Source: CAVRJC01 sp964505725
GTDB lineage: Bacteria; Actinomycetota; Acidimicrobiia; IMCC26256; DASPTH01
Assembly (NCBI GenBank): GCA_964505725.1
Contig: CAZDJK010000008.1
Location: forward strand, 1 to 64,000
Reading direction: 5' to 3'
Length of the DNA: 64,000 nucleotides
The notes below the pieces were generated by a model. The model saw only the letters and a list, made by a program, of their open reading frames with translations, had not been told where the DNA came from and made no database searches. Within the stretch, counting starts at the first letter, position 1; each line of letters opens with the position of its first letter. Position numbers and translations under genes: made by a program. Shown one piece after another: positions 34,530 through 42,893 of this stretch.

Positions 34530-35809
34530 GACGTCTTGCCGGTCCAGCTCGCGGCGTCGCGCACGACGTCGCGGAAGGGCTTGTCGGTGTCGAAGCTCGG
34601 CTCGCGCGGCAGGCCGAGCACCCGCTCGCCGATGGCGTTGCGCTGCATCTCGTTGGTGCCGCCCGCGATCGACATGACCCGGCCGTTGAGGTAGCTGAGC
34701 GACGGCGCCATGCCCGACAGGTCGCCCTCGTCCCATGCGAGCGCGGCCCCTTGGCCGACCTCCATGCCGATCCGGGCACGCATCGGGCCGATGGTGCCGC
34801 TGAAGAGCTTCCCGTACGCGGCGATCCCTGCGGCGTTGGCGGTGCCCGTCCGGATGTGGTCGACGATGCGGGCGCCGAGCTGGCCGCTCGCGTAGTCGTA
34901 GACGTGCGCCTTGGCGATGAGCTGGCGGACGTAGGGATCGTTCTCGCGCCCGACCCGCTGCGCCAGACTCACGAGGTCGGGGGCGAGGCGGCGCGGCCCC
35001 GACGGACGCGCGATCGTGCTCTCGCCGCGGTTCCCACCGCGCTCGAACACGAGCATCGTCTGCGCGACCGTCCAGCCGTTGTTCACCTCGCCGATGACGT
35101 CGTCGTCGTCGAGCTCGACATTGTCGAAGAACTCCTGGCAGAACTCCGCGTCGCCGTTGATCTCGCGTACCGGCAGCACCTCGACGCCCGGCTTGGCGAT
35201 CTCCACCGCGAACCATGTGAGACCGCGGTGCTTGGGGACGTCCCAGTTCGTGCGGGCGAGGCACATGCCCCAGTCGGCGTAGAAGGCGCCGCTCGACCAG
35301 ATCTTCGAGCCGTTGAGGATCCAACGGTCGCCGTCCTTCTCGGCGCGGGTGGTGACGCCGGCGAGGTCGGAACCGGCGCCGGGCTCCGAGAAGAACTGCA
35401 CCCAGAGCTCCTCGCCCTCGAGGATCCTCGGGATGTGGCGCTTCAGGAACTCGGGCGAGGCGTGCGCCAGCATCGTGTTCGCGCACACGCCGAACGTGGT
35501 GCCGCCGGCGACGCCGAGGTCGGGGGTGCGAAAGGCGCGCGCTTCCTCGTTGAAGGCCCGCTCGTACGCGGGAAGCAGTCCCTGCCCCCCGTACTCCACC
35601 GGCCAGGTGATCCCCGCGTACCCGCCCGCGTAGAGCTTGGCCTGGATCGCCTTCTCCGCCTTCGTGGTCTCACGGGTGCGGTGCTCGGTGCCGCGCATGC
35701 GCATCGGCGCGTTCGGGTCGCGCCGCTCGAGGTTTGCCTCCAGCCACTCGCGTGCCTGCGCGCGATACACGTCGAGGTCGGGAAGCGCGGTGGTGGCCTG
35801 GTCACTCAT
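34526..35809 (-). CDS. acyl-CoA dehydrogenase family protein
   Basis: 427 residues with the complete acyl-CoA dehydrogenase layout: N-terminal helical domain, central beta domain (VQFFSEPGAGSDLAGVTTRA, ILNGSKIWSSGAFYADWGMC) and C-terminal helical domain ending with an SIAGGTNEMQRNAIGERVLG motif. FAD-dependent alpha,beta-oxidation of an acyl-CoA thioester is expected. ATG at 35809 follows GGGAG and the stop of the other dehydrogenase gene by twelve bases. The two adjacent, dissimilar paralogues resemble the heteromeric alpha2beta2 FadE pairs of steroid and branched-acyl degradation. The substrate is not visible. Confidence 0.92.
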   Translation of the reverse strand: MSDQATTALPDLDVYRAQAREWLEANLERRDPNAPMRMRGTEHRTRETTKAEKAIQAKLYAGGYAGITWPVEYGGQGLLPAYERAFNEEARAFRTPDLGVAGGTTFGVCANTMLAHASPEFLKRHIPRILEGEELWVQFFSEPGAGSDLAGVTTRAEKDGDRWILNGSKIWSSGAFYADWGMCLARTNWDVPKHRGLTWFAVEIAKPGVEVLPVREINGDAEFCQEFFDNVELDDDDVIGEVNNGWTVAQTMLVFERGGNRGESTIARPSGPRRLAPDLVSLAQRVGRENDPYVRQLIAKAHVYDYASGQLGARIVDHIRTGTANAAGIAAYGKLFSGTIGPMRARIGMEVGQGAALAWDEGDLSGMAPSLSYLNGRVMSIAGGTNEMQRNAIGERVLGLPREPSFDTDKPFRDVVRDAASWTGKTS

Positions 35810-35823
35810 GTCGCTCGTCTCCC

Positions 35824-36948
35824 TCAGAGCCCGTGGATCGTACAGATGCGCTCGCGGTGCCACGCGGGTTGACCGTAGAGCGCGGCGTCGGTGGTGATGC
35901 GCCGCAGGAACAGATGGTTGTCGTGCTCCCACGTGTAGCCGATGCCGCCGAAGACCTGCCAGCACGTCTGGGCGACGTCGATACCGGCATCGCCCACGAA
36001 CGCCTTCGCCATGCTCGCGACCTCGGAGGCGTCGTCGGTGGGCTTCTGGACCGCGCGCACCGCCCCGACCGAGACGCCGTTGCTCGCCTCCAGCAGCATG
36101 CTGGCATCGGCGAGCTGGTGCTTCACCGCCTGGAACGACCCGATCGGACGGCCGAACGCGGTGCGGGCCTTCGCGTAGTCGACGACGACCCCGAAGAGCT
36201 CGTTCATCGCACCGACCGTCTCCGCCACCGTCAGCACGACCGCGATGTCGAGCTGGCGGTCGACCAGCGCGCCCGCGCCGTCGAGCTCTCCCACCAGCTC
36301 GGCCTCGGTGAGCTCGACGTCGTCGAAGTGCACACGTGAGAAGCGGCGGCTGAGGTCGAGCCGGTCGAGCGGCTCGACGCGGATGCCCGAGGCCGACGCC
36401 GGCACGAGGAACTGGCTCACGCCCTGGTCCGAGCCTGCGGTGACGAGGATCCAGTCGGCGAGGTGCGCGTCCTGGACCAGGCCCGCGCTGCCCGAGAGCA
36501 CGAACCCCATGCCCTTGGTCGTGACCCGCGCCGCGGCGCCGGCGTCGTAGCCGCCGTGCTCCCCCGCGACGGCCCAGGTTGCGACGGTCTCACCCGCCAC
36601 GATCGATGGGAGCACTTCGGCCTGCTGCGTGGGGTTGCCGGCCTCCGCGAGCGCGAACGCCGCCACGTTCGCCGGTACGAACGGACCGGGTTGGAGCCCG
36701 CGGCCCCGTTCCTCGGCCACCACGGCCGCGTCGCGCAGGCCTTCGCCCGAGATGCTGCCGCCGCCGTGCTCCTCCGATACGAGCATGGCGTACCAGCCGA
36801 GCTCCGCCGTCCTAGGCAGATAGTCGGCCTCGATGCCGGTCTCGCTCTCGGCGAGCTCGCGCACCTTCGTGAGCGGGCAGTCGGCGGCGATGAACTTGGC
36901 CGTGGTCTCCCGGAGGAGATCCTGGTCGTCGGTGAGGTTCAGATCCAC
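35824..36948 (-). CDS. acyl-CoA dehydrogenase family protein (paired subunit)
   Basis: 374 residues. N-terminus MDLNLTDDQDLLRETTAKFI is typical for FadE proteins, the centre carries GFVLSGSAGLVQDAHLADWI, and the end carries CWQVFGGIGYTWEHDNHLFL. The sequence diverges more from the catalytic consensus than its partner, as expected for the second subunit of a heteromeric dehydrogenase. GTG start at 36948; no strong ribosome-binding site is visible. It is the first gene of a two-gene operon with 34526-35809. Confidence 0.88.
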   Translation of the reverse strand: MDLNLTDDQDLLRETTAKFIAADCPLTKVRELAESETGIEADYLPRTAELGWYAMLVSEEHGGGSISGEGLRDAAVVAEERGRGLQPGPFVPANVAAFALAEAGNPTQQAEVLPSIVAGETVATWAVAGEHGGYDAGAAARVTTKGMGFVLSGSAGLVQDAHLADWILVTAGSDQGVSQFLVPASASGIRVEPLDRLDLSRRFSRVHFDDVELTEAELVGELDGAGALVDRQLDIAVVLTVAETVGAMNELFGVVVDYAKARTAFGRPIGSFQAVKHQLADASMLLEASNGVSVGAVRAVQKPTDDASEVASMAKAFVGDAGIDVAQTCWQVFGGIGYTWEHDNHLFLRRITTDAALYGQPAWHRERICTIHGL

Positions 36949-37042
36949 GGCGCTATCGCACTCGATCCGAAGCCGCCGTGTCCAATGGTGGCGCGATCAC
37001 CCACGGCCGCAACCGTGCGGCAGGTGCGGCAGGTGCGGCAGG

Positions 37043-37336
37043 TCAGTAGGCCGCCTCGGCCCGCCGCCGTTGCCGGGCCTGCGCGGCTCCGACGTGGGTC
37101 CCGACGTCCACGATGAAGGCGAAGATCACGATGAACCAACCGAACCCGGTGACGCCGGCCCGCGGGGCGTACGCGACCGCCCACGCGAGCGTGGTCCACG
37201 GCAGGAAGAAGAATCCCAGCAGGGCGATCCAGAACGAATTGAACGCGTTGCTCATCCGGTCCGAGAAGAGCCAGACGAGGAAGATCGCGAGGCGCGGCGA
37301 GAGCATCGCGGCGAGCGCGACAAGACAGCCGCACAT
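37043..37336 (-). CDS. small membrane protein (97 aa)
   Basis: 97 residues with membrane segments around 5-25 (LVALAAMLSPRLAIFLVWLF), 36-58 (WIALLGFFFLPWTTLAWAVA) and 63-80 (VTGFGWFIVIFAFIVDVGTH). No known domain. ATG at 37336 lies two bases past the stop of the esterase gene, so it is probably translated by coupling. A short GTGCGGCAG triplet repeat (37015-37041) lies just downstream. Confidence 0.72.
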   Translation of the reverse strand: MCGCLVALAAMLSPRLAIFLVWLFSDRMSNAFNSFWIALLGFFFLPWTTLAWAVAYAPRAGVTGFGWFIVIFAFIVDVGTHVGAAQARQRRRAEAAY

Positions 37337-37338
37337 GG

Positions 37339-38316
37339 TCAGGCGTCGCTCTCGGCGGCGCCGAGACCCATCGCCCGGGTCAGCGCGTCGGTGACGTCAC
37401 GGCGGCAGCGCTTCGCAATCGCGGCCGACGGCACCATCATGTCGAAACCGTGGACGGCGCCCGCGTACACGTGCAGCTCGGTGGGAACTCCCGCCGCGAG
37501 GAGGCGCAACGCGTAGTCGATGTCCTCGTCGCGGAAGACGTCGAGCGTGCCGACGCCGATGAACGCGGGTGGGAGGCCCGACAGGTCGACGGTACGGGCG
37601 GGTGCCGCGAACGCGGGCATGTCGTCGCCTCCCGGCTCGCGCCCGAGGTACGCGCGCCAGCCGAGCTGGTTGGCGTCGCGCGGCCAGATCGGGGCCCCGA
37701 CGATCCGGCTCGAGTGGGTGACGTTCCGGTCGTCGAGCATCGGGTAGATGAGCAGCTGGTACGACACCGGGACCTCGCCCCGGTCGCGCGCGAGCTGCAC
37801 CAACCCCGCCGCGAGCCCGCCCCCGGCGCTCGCGCCGCCGACGACGATGCCGCCGGGGTCGATGCCGAGCTCGTCGGCCTGCGCGGCCGTCCACACGAGG
37901 CCCGCGTAGCAGTCGTCGAGGGGTGCCGGGAACGGGTGCTCCGGGGCCAGGCGGTACTCGACCGAGACCACGACGCAGCCGAGCCGTTCGACCCAGTGGT
38001 CGAGGCGCGTGTCCACGCCGAACGCGGAGCCGAACATGTACCCCCCGCCGTGGACCCAGTAGAGGCACGGCCGGCCGGTTCCGTCCGAAGGTGGCGAGTA
38101 GACGCGCACCTGCGCGGCCGAGGCGCCCGAGGGGTCGGGGATGGTCACGTCGCGGTGCACTGTGGTGGTCGGCGGTTGCTCGATCGCGTTCGCCGTCGCC
38201 ATCGCCTCGCGCACCTTCGGGATGGTTTCGAGCGTGAGCGTCGAGAAGTCGAGGGCGCGTGGTACCGCCGCGAGCGCCTCGGCGAGCTCGGGGTCGAGGG
38301 TGCTGGTGACGTCCAT
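37339..38316 (-). CDS. alpha/beta hydrolase, hormone-sensitive-lipase type
   Basis: 325 residues. The HSL-family oxyanion motif HGGGY is in YWVHGGGYMFG, the nucleophile elbow is GGASAGGGLA, and the acid/His region is FIGVGTLDVFRDEDIDYALR with a late VHGFDM histidine. This family hydrolyses short- to medium-chain esters in the cytoplasm; no signal peptide is present. ATG at 38316. The small membrane protein gene follows with a two-base gap. The natural ester is unknown. Confidence 0.9.
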   Translation of the reverse strand: MDVTSTLDPELAEALAAVPRALDFSTLTLETIPKVREAMATANAIEQPPTTTVHRDVTIPDPSGASAAQVRVYSPPSDGTGRPCLYWVHGGGYMFGSAFGVDTRLDHWVERLGCVVVSVEYRLAPEHPFPAPLDDCYAGLVWTAAQADELGIDPGGIVVGGASAGGGLAAGLVQLARDRGEVPVSYQLLIYPMLDDRNVTHSSRIVGAPIWPRDANQLGWRAYLGREPGGDDMPAFAAPARTVDLSGLPPAFIGVGTLDVFRDEDIDYALRLLAAGVPTELHVYAGAVHGFDMMVPSAAIAKRCRRDVTDALTRAMGLGAAESDA

Positions 38317-38389
38317 GGGCCGGGAGCGTACCGTCGTGCCATCCGGCCGTCACCCGGCGGCGGCCCGGCAGCGACGTGCGTCGGCCCGG

Positions 38390-39163
38390 TCAGCCCGCGT
38401 CGACCAGCCAGCTCATGCCGATGTCGCGCAGGCCGTTGGTGAGGCGCGCGGTGACCTGCGACAGTTGGTTGGTCAGCAGGATCACGCCGAACACCGCGAG
38501 CACCGCAGCGGAGACGAGCGTGATCACGCGTGAGTGGCGGCGGAACCACGCCAGCGCATGGGTGAGCTTCCCCATCAGCAGGCCGCAGGCGAGGAACGTG
38601 ACGCCGAGGCCGAGCGAGTACGACACGAGCAGCGCGGTGGCCCGCCCGATGTTCTGGCCCGCGGCGGCGAAGCCGAGCACCGCGCCGAGGACCGGGCCGA
38701 TGCACGGGGTCCACCCGAGACCGAAGGCGACACCCGCGACCGGCGCCGCCACCGGACCGAAGCGCTCGAGATGGGGGTGGAACCGGAACTCCTGGTAGAG
38801 CCGCGGCGTCGTCAGCAGCTGCGACCCCGCGAGGTAAGCGGCCATGAGCAGCACGAGCCCGCCCGAGATGCGGGTGAGCGTGTCCTGGTTCTTGAACAGA
38901 GCGGTGCCGGCCGCGGTGGTGACCAGCCCGAGCAGCACGAACACCGCGGTGAAGCCGAGCACGAAGAGGCCGGTGTTCAGCGCGATCCGCCCGAGGTAGT
39001 GGCGGTCGCCGTCCTGCATCTCGCCGACGGAGAGGCCGGTGACGAGGCTGAGGTAGCCAGGGACGATCGGGAGGACGCACGGCGAGAGAAACGAGATCAC
39101 GCCGCCCCCGAACGCGGTCAGGAGATAGAGGTTGCCGCCGACGTCGGCGCCGAGCACGGACAT
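38390..39163 (-). CDS. ccdA: CcdA-type cytochrome c biogenesis / thiol-redox membrane protein
   Basis: 257 residues with six to seven membrane helices. Both redox cysteines are placed as in CcdA/DsbD: SFLSPCVLPIVPGYLSL in helix 1 and GLGWTPCIGPVLGAVLG in the middle helix. CcdA passes electrons from cytoplasmic thioredoxin across the membrane to extracytoplasmic thiol-oxidoreductases for cytochrome c maturation. The usual partners ResB/ResC are not next to it. ATG at 39163 is assumed. A long hairpin (39210-39262) separates it from the upstream gene on the same strand. Confidence 0.9.
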   Translation of the reverse strand: MSVLGADVGGNLYLLTAFGGGVISFLSPCVLPIVPGYLSLVTGLSVGEMQDGDRHYLGRIALNTGLFVLGFTAVFVLLGLVTTAAGTALFKNQDTLTRISGGLVLLMAAYLAGSQLLTTPRLYQEFRFHPHLERFGPVAAPVAGVAFGLGWTPCIGPVLGAVLGFAAAGQNIGRATALLVSYSLGLGVTFLACGLLMGKLTHALAWFRRHSRVITLVSAAVLAVFGVILLTNQLSQVTARLTNGLRDIGMSWLVDAG

Positions 39164-39209
39164 AGTGGTGTGGAAGATGGTACGGCCATGCCCCCCGCCG
39201 AACTCCCTT

Positions 39210-39262
39210 GCAAACTTGCGTCGCTTGGACGGGTTATTTCCGTTCGAGCGACGCAAGTTTGC
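39210..39262. repeat. palindromic hairpin element, copy 1 (terminator-like)
   Basis: The arms 39210-39232 and 39240-39262 are 23 bases each with two mismatches and a 7-base loop (GTTATTT). The core reads CAAACTTGCGTCGCT on the left arm. The right arm is coding: it supplies the last residues KLASLERK of the gene ending at 39234, and the stop TAA lies in the loop. A related palindrome with the same core occurs at 62896-62945. It probably terminates the cobalamin-binding operon before ccdA. Confidence 0.75.
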
Positions 39263-40094
39263 GGCGGCGGACCCAGACGGCGGCGGCGACGGCGACCGCG
39301 AGGAGGGCAGCAGCGACAAGGACGCCCGTGGGCGAGCCGTGGTCGGGCCGACCCGCCGAGGCGGCGGCCGCCTCGACGCCCGTGCCGTGGCGCGTCGTCG
39401 CCGGGGCGCCGCCGGTCGTGCCGGCCGGGGTCGACGAGGTCGGCGTCGAGGCGTCGGGCGCAGTCGAGGGTGTCGTGCCTGGGTCCCGCGTGGCGCCCGC
39501 TGCGGCCGACGTCCCTCCCGACGCGCCCGAGGCGCCTGGTGTTGCGGCCGCGGCGCCGCCCGGCGAGCTCCCTGCGGTTGGGAGAGGAGCCGGCGGCGGC
39601 GCGGCAGTCGGAGGTGGTGCGCACGCGACGTAGCTGCAGAAGTCGGCCGACCCTCGCGGCGGGCTCTGGCCGGCTTGCCAGCGCCACCCGTCGACGTCGC
39701 CGGCGCGGATCGTGGAGCCGCCGGCACCGACGGACGAGAAGCTCCAGGACCCACCGCGTCCGTGCCAGTACGACCAGAACTCGCCGTTGGGGCCCTCGAG
39801 GCACGACGGGCCGGCCGGGTTCCCCACGCCGTCGATCGCGCACACCGCGGCGCCGGGCCCGGCGAAGCCCTGCGTCGTGACCGATGCGACCTGCTGGAGC
39901 GCGGCGAGCCCGCTCTCGCCGCTGCCGACGTCGACCTGCGCGGTGCGTACGTGCGAGCCGTAGTCGATGACGATGACGGCGATGGTGCTCCCGGCCGCGG
40001 GCGTGGCCGTCGACAGCGTGGCCGCGCCCGTCGCGCCGGCTGCGATCGTCGCGAAGCCGACGATCGCAGCGAGCGCGCGTGCGACGCGGGTCAT
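39234..40094 (-). CDS. membrane-anchored DUF4430-like (transcobalamin C-domain-like) protein
   Basis: 286 residues: signal peptide (about 1-25), a beta domain to about 150 with NGEFWSYWHGRGGSWSFSSV and DVDGWRWQAGQSPPRG (the WxYW pattern of DUF4430/transcobalamin C-terminal domains), a long Ala/Pro/Thr/Ser-rich stalk (about 155-255), and a C-terminal membrane helix (TGVLVAAALLAVAVAAAVWV) with a basic stop-transfer end. It should face outward, anchored in the membrane. ATG overlaps the upstream stop (ATGA). With the alpha-barrel protein encoded before it, it would form a split transcobalamin-like vitamin-B12 binder. The cobalamin role is supported by the riboswitch upstream. Confidence 0.82.
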   Translation of the reverse strand: MTRVARALAAIVGFATIAAGATGAATLSTATPAAGSTIAVIVIDYGSHVRTAQVDVGSGESGLAALQQVASVTTQGFAGPGAAVCAIDGVGNPAGPSCLEGPNGEFWSYWHGRGGSWSFSSVGAGGSTIRAGDVDGWRWQAGQSPPRGSADFCSYVACAPPPTAAPPPAPLPTAGSSPGGAAAATPGASGASGGTSAAAGATRDPGTTPSTAPDASTPTSSTPAGTTGGAPATTRHGTGVEAAAASAGRPDHGSPTGVLVAAALLAVAVAAAVWVRRRKLASLERK

Positions 40095-41497
40095 CCTGTG
40101 AACGCGGGTTGGAGGTTCGCCCCGTCGGCCGCGACGGGACCGGCCGCGGCGGCGCTCACGGTGATGTCGACGCTGGTGCTCACTTCCTGCCCGTTCGGAT
40201 CGAGTCCGCTGACCACGAGTTGGTGCACGCCGGGCGGGGTGTCGAGCGGGATCGTGACCGTCACCGAGTAGCTGCCGGTTGCGTCGGTCGTAGTGCTCGC
40301 GAGCACGACCGGGTCGCTGCGCAGCGTCACGGTGAGGGTGGTGCTCGCGGCGAACCCGCCGCCGGTGAGGGTCACCGCGTCGCCGGGCGCAGGGTTGGTG
40401 GTGCTCGACGTCGGCGGCGCGGGAGACGGCGGCGTCACCGCGCACGTCTCTGCGGGCGCGCGCACGATGGGTAGCCACGACCGCAGGAGACCCTCGACGG
40501 CCTGTGCGGTGGCGAAGGTGTTGACGGGCGGGAACGCATCGTTCGGGCTCGCGATGTGGCCGTCGGGTTGCTGCTGCGACTCGGTCCACGCGTCGGGGCT
40601 CGTGTACGGCGTTCCCGCAGCCGCGGGGTCGACGGTGTCGCGCCAGCACGAGCTGGTGACGTCGAACCCGGCCGACGTGATGCCCAGCACGGCGAGCGCG
40701 GTCGAGTTGGGATCGTCGGCGCCGAAGGCCTGCCACGCGCCGCTCGGCTGGTGCTGCGCGGCGAGGAACGCGAGGCCCGCGTGCACGTTCGCGTCCGACG
40801 CGTTCGCCCCGCCCGCGACCAGCGCCTCGATCGCGAGCGCGCTCGTGTCGATGTCGAGGTCGCTGCCGTCGGGTTTGCCGCTGAAGCTCCACCCGCCATT
40901 GACCTGCTGAGCCGCCCGGACCGTCGCGAGCGCCGCGGGCGGCGCGGCCCCGCACACGAGCGTCTTGGCGAGGATCCCGTAGAGCGTGTCGTTGAACACC
41001 CCGAAGCTCGGAGTGTTCGCACCACAGCCGGAGTCGAGCTTCGATGCGAGGTCCACCGGGTTCCCGTCGCCGTTGGCGTCGAACGCCGACGAATCGAGCC
41101 CGAGCGGGAACGCCGATAGCACGATGGTCTTGGCCGCGGCGCCGGCGGTGATGTCGCTCGCCGCCTCGGCGTCGAGCGCGTCGAGCGGCGTCGGCCCGCT
41201 GCCCCCGCCGAAGTGGATGGCGGCGAGCGCGGCGCGCGCCTCGCCGGTGCTCCACGTACCGGACGTCTGGGCGTTCTCGGCGATCGCGAGCGACGCGTCG
41301 CGCGTCTCGAAGCCGGGGAACTGCGCGACCTCGAAGCCGCCGTCGCTCTGCTGCTGGGTGACGAGCCACGCGACCGCGGCGGACGCGGTCGACGCGGCGT
41401 CGGCCGCGCCCAGCGGCGGCGGCGACGCGAGGCCGAGCGAGGCGACAACGAGCGCGCACGCGCCCAAGAGGGCGAGCACGCGGGGGGAGCGTGACAT
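40091..41497 (-). CDS. secreted prenyltransferase/squalene-cyclase-repeat (transcobalamin alpha-barrel-like) protein
   Basis: 468 residues with a signal peptide (about 1-31). Residues 36-360 hold alpha-barrel repeats with QQSDGGF/QVNGGWSF/QPSGAWQAF motifs, as in terpene-cyclase repeats and in the alpha-domain of intrinsic factor and transcobalamin. Residues 380-460 form an Ig-like domain (GDAVTLTGGGFAASTTLTVT). GGAGG precedes the ATG at 41497. It lies directly below a cobalamin riboswitch and is coupled to a DUF4430-like protein, so extracellular corrinoid capture is the best reading. A terpene cyclase is unlikely for an exported protein. Confidence 0.82.
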   Translation of the reverse strand: MSRSPRVLALLGACALVVASLGLASPPPLGAADAASTASAAVAWLVTQQQSDGGFEVAQFPGFETRDASLAIAENAQTSGTWSTGEARAALAAIHFGGGSGPTPLDALDAEAASDITAGAAAKTIVLSAFPLGLDSSAFDANGDGNPVDLASKLDSGCGANTPSFGVFNDTLYGILAKTLVCGAAPPAALATVRAAQQVNGGWSFSGKPDGSDLDIDTSALAIEALVAGGANASDANVHAGLAFLAAQHQPSGAWQAFGADDPNSTALAVLGITSAGFDVTSSCWRDTVDPAAAGTPYTSPDAWTESQQQPDGHIASPNDAFPPVNTFATAQAVEGLLRSWLPIVRAPAETCAVTPPSPAPPTSSTTNPAPGDAVTLTGGGFAASTTLTVTLRSDPVVLASTTTDATGSYSVTVTIPLDTPPGVHQLVVSGLDPNGQEVSTSVDITVSAAAAGPVAADGANLQPAFTG

Positions 41498-41592
41498 GGT
41501 GAACCTCCGTGTGGCCCCTGGTCCACGAGGGCCTGTCGTCGACTGCCCGGAGGCAGCCCTCCTACCGGAGCACCGGTGGCCCGGTGGACAAC

Positions 41593-41735
41593 GGCGGGTA
41601 GCCTGGCTCACGGTCTGCGGGTCAATTCGGACCGCAGTGCCGCTCACAGTTGCGGGTCAGCGTCGGTCTCGCACCGACTTCCCCCGTCCGGCGACGGCCA
41701 AGCCTCCACCGGACCGCACGCAACATCCGGGTTGC
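41593..41735 (-). ncRNA. cobalamin riboswitch
   Basis: On the minus strand the leader of the 41497 gene reads GGGGAAGTCGGTGCGAGACC, then GACGCTGACCCGCAACTGTG and AGCGG (complement of 41640-41684), and ends with the B12 box GAGCCAGGCTACCCGCC (41593-41609). These are the conserved core of the cobalamin (adenosylcobalamin) riboswitch. The 90 bases between the B12 box and the start codon form GC-rich hairpins that can act as expression platform near the GGAGG. It should lower expression of the secreted B12-binding pair when cobalamin is plentiful. The 5' boundary is approximate. Confidence 0.93.
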
Positions 41736-41768
41736 GCGCAACCGCTGTCGAGGGTGCACCCTAGAGAC

Positions 41769-42893
41769 GTGACGAGCACCGCGCAAACCGTGCCCGCGCC
41801 CGTCGGTGGGCACGCGCGCGGCGAGGTTCGCGCCGGCATCGCACTCGACGCGCCGTGGCACGCGGGCGTGTGGCTGGTGTGGGCGTTGTCCGCCGCCGCG
41901 GCCGTGCAGCTCGCGCCGAGCCCGTTGTACGTGGCCCTCGTCATCGGCATCGCCGCGCTCGCGGTCGGCGCGCACGCGCGGCCGGGCCCGTACACCCGCG
42001 CGTTCCCCCTCCTCGTGGGCGTGGGGGTCTTCTTCGCGGTGGTGCGGATGCTGCTCACCGCGATCACGACGCACGGCTTCGGCCACGTGCTGTTCACGCT
42101 GCCGCAGGCCACGCTCCCGCAGCTGCTCGGCGGGTTCACGGTCGGCGGATCGATCGAGCTCGACGTCATCCTGCAGTCGCTCGCCGAGGGCTTCGCGATC
42201 GTCGGCGTGATGGCCGCCTTCGGCGCGTTCAACGCAGTGGTCTCCCATTCCGAGCTCGTCCAGAGCACGCCGCGCGCGTTCTACGAGGTCGGGCTCGTGG
42301 TCGTCGTCGGCCTCGCCTTCGTCCCGTCGACGCTCGTCGCCATCGGCGACGTGCGCGAAGCCGACCGCGCTCGGACCGGCGGTCACGTCGTCCGCCGCGG
42401 GCGGCTCCTGCGCCAGGTGGTCCCGGTGCTCGAGCTCGGCATGGAGCGCGCGGTCACGCTCGCGGAGTCGATGGATGCCCGTGGTTTCGCGCGTTCCGGG
42501 GGCGGCACGCGCGACCACGTCGCCGGCTGGACGGGGTTGGCGTCGCTGCTCGCGCTCGGCGCAGCGTTCGTGGCGCTCATCGGGCGGGCCGAGATCGCGG
42601 CCGCGGTGCTCGGTCTCGGCGGCGCGCTCGGGCTCGCGGTGGCGGTCCTCCTGGCTTCGTCGGGCACGCGGCGGGCGCGCTACCGGCCGCGGCGGATGAC
42701 CGGAGCCGACTGGCTCGTGGCGCTGGCCGCGCTGGCGGCGCCCGCCGCCATGGCCGTGATCGCGATCGTGGGTGACGGGAGCCTGGTCTGGTACGCGAGC
42801 CCCCTGCGGTGGCCGGCGCTCCACGTGCTCCCGCTGCTCGCGCTGCTGCCGCTGCTCGTGCCGGTGCTGGCGCGGAACCCGGGAGCGGCATGA
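41769..42893 (+). CDS. ecfT: ECF transporter T component (EcfT/CbiQ family)
   Basis: 374 residues, multi-spanning membrane protein. The coupling-helix Ala-Arg-Gly motif is at 237-239 (SMDARGF), the signature of EcfT. The C-terminal part adds extra helices. EcfT links the S component to the ATPases in energy-coupling-factor vitamin importers. GTG start at 41769; the end overlaps the ATPase gene (ATGA). The operon is divergent from the riboswitch-controlled B12-binding genes, which suggests cobalamin as substrate. The plus-strand leader is short and has no riboswitch of its own. Confidence 0.88.
   Translation: MTSTAQTVPAPVGGHARGEVRAGIALDAPWHAGVWLVWALSAAAAVQLAPSPLYVALVIGIAALAVGAHARPGPYTRAFPLLVGVGVFFAVVRMLLTAITTHGFGHVLFTLPQATLPQLLGGFTVGGSIELDVILQSLAEGFAIVGVMAAFGAFNAVVSHSELVQSTPRAFYEVGLVVVVGLAFVPSTLVAIGDVREADRARTGGHVVRRGRLLRQVVPVLELGMERAVTLAESMDARGFARSGGGTRDHVAGWTGLASLLALGAAFVALIGRAEIAAAVLGLGGALGLAVAVLLASSGTRRARYRPRRMTGADWLVALAALAAPAAMAVIAIVGDGSLVWYASPLRWPALHVLPLLALLPLLVPVLARNPGAA

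Noticed and set aside
37015..37041. Three GTGCGGCAG tandem units
   Set aside because: Too short and isolated to call a repeat element; probably a simple slippage tract between genes.
40091..41497. Squalene/terpene cyclase
   Set aside because: The protein is exported, lacks an evident catalytic DxDD motif and follows a cobalamin riboswitch, so a transcobalamin-like binder fits better.
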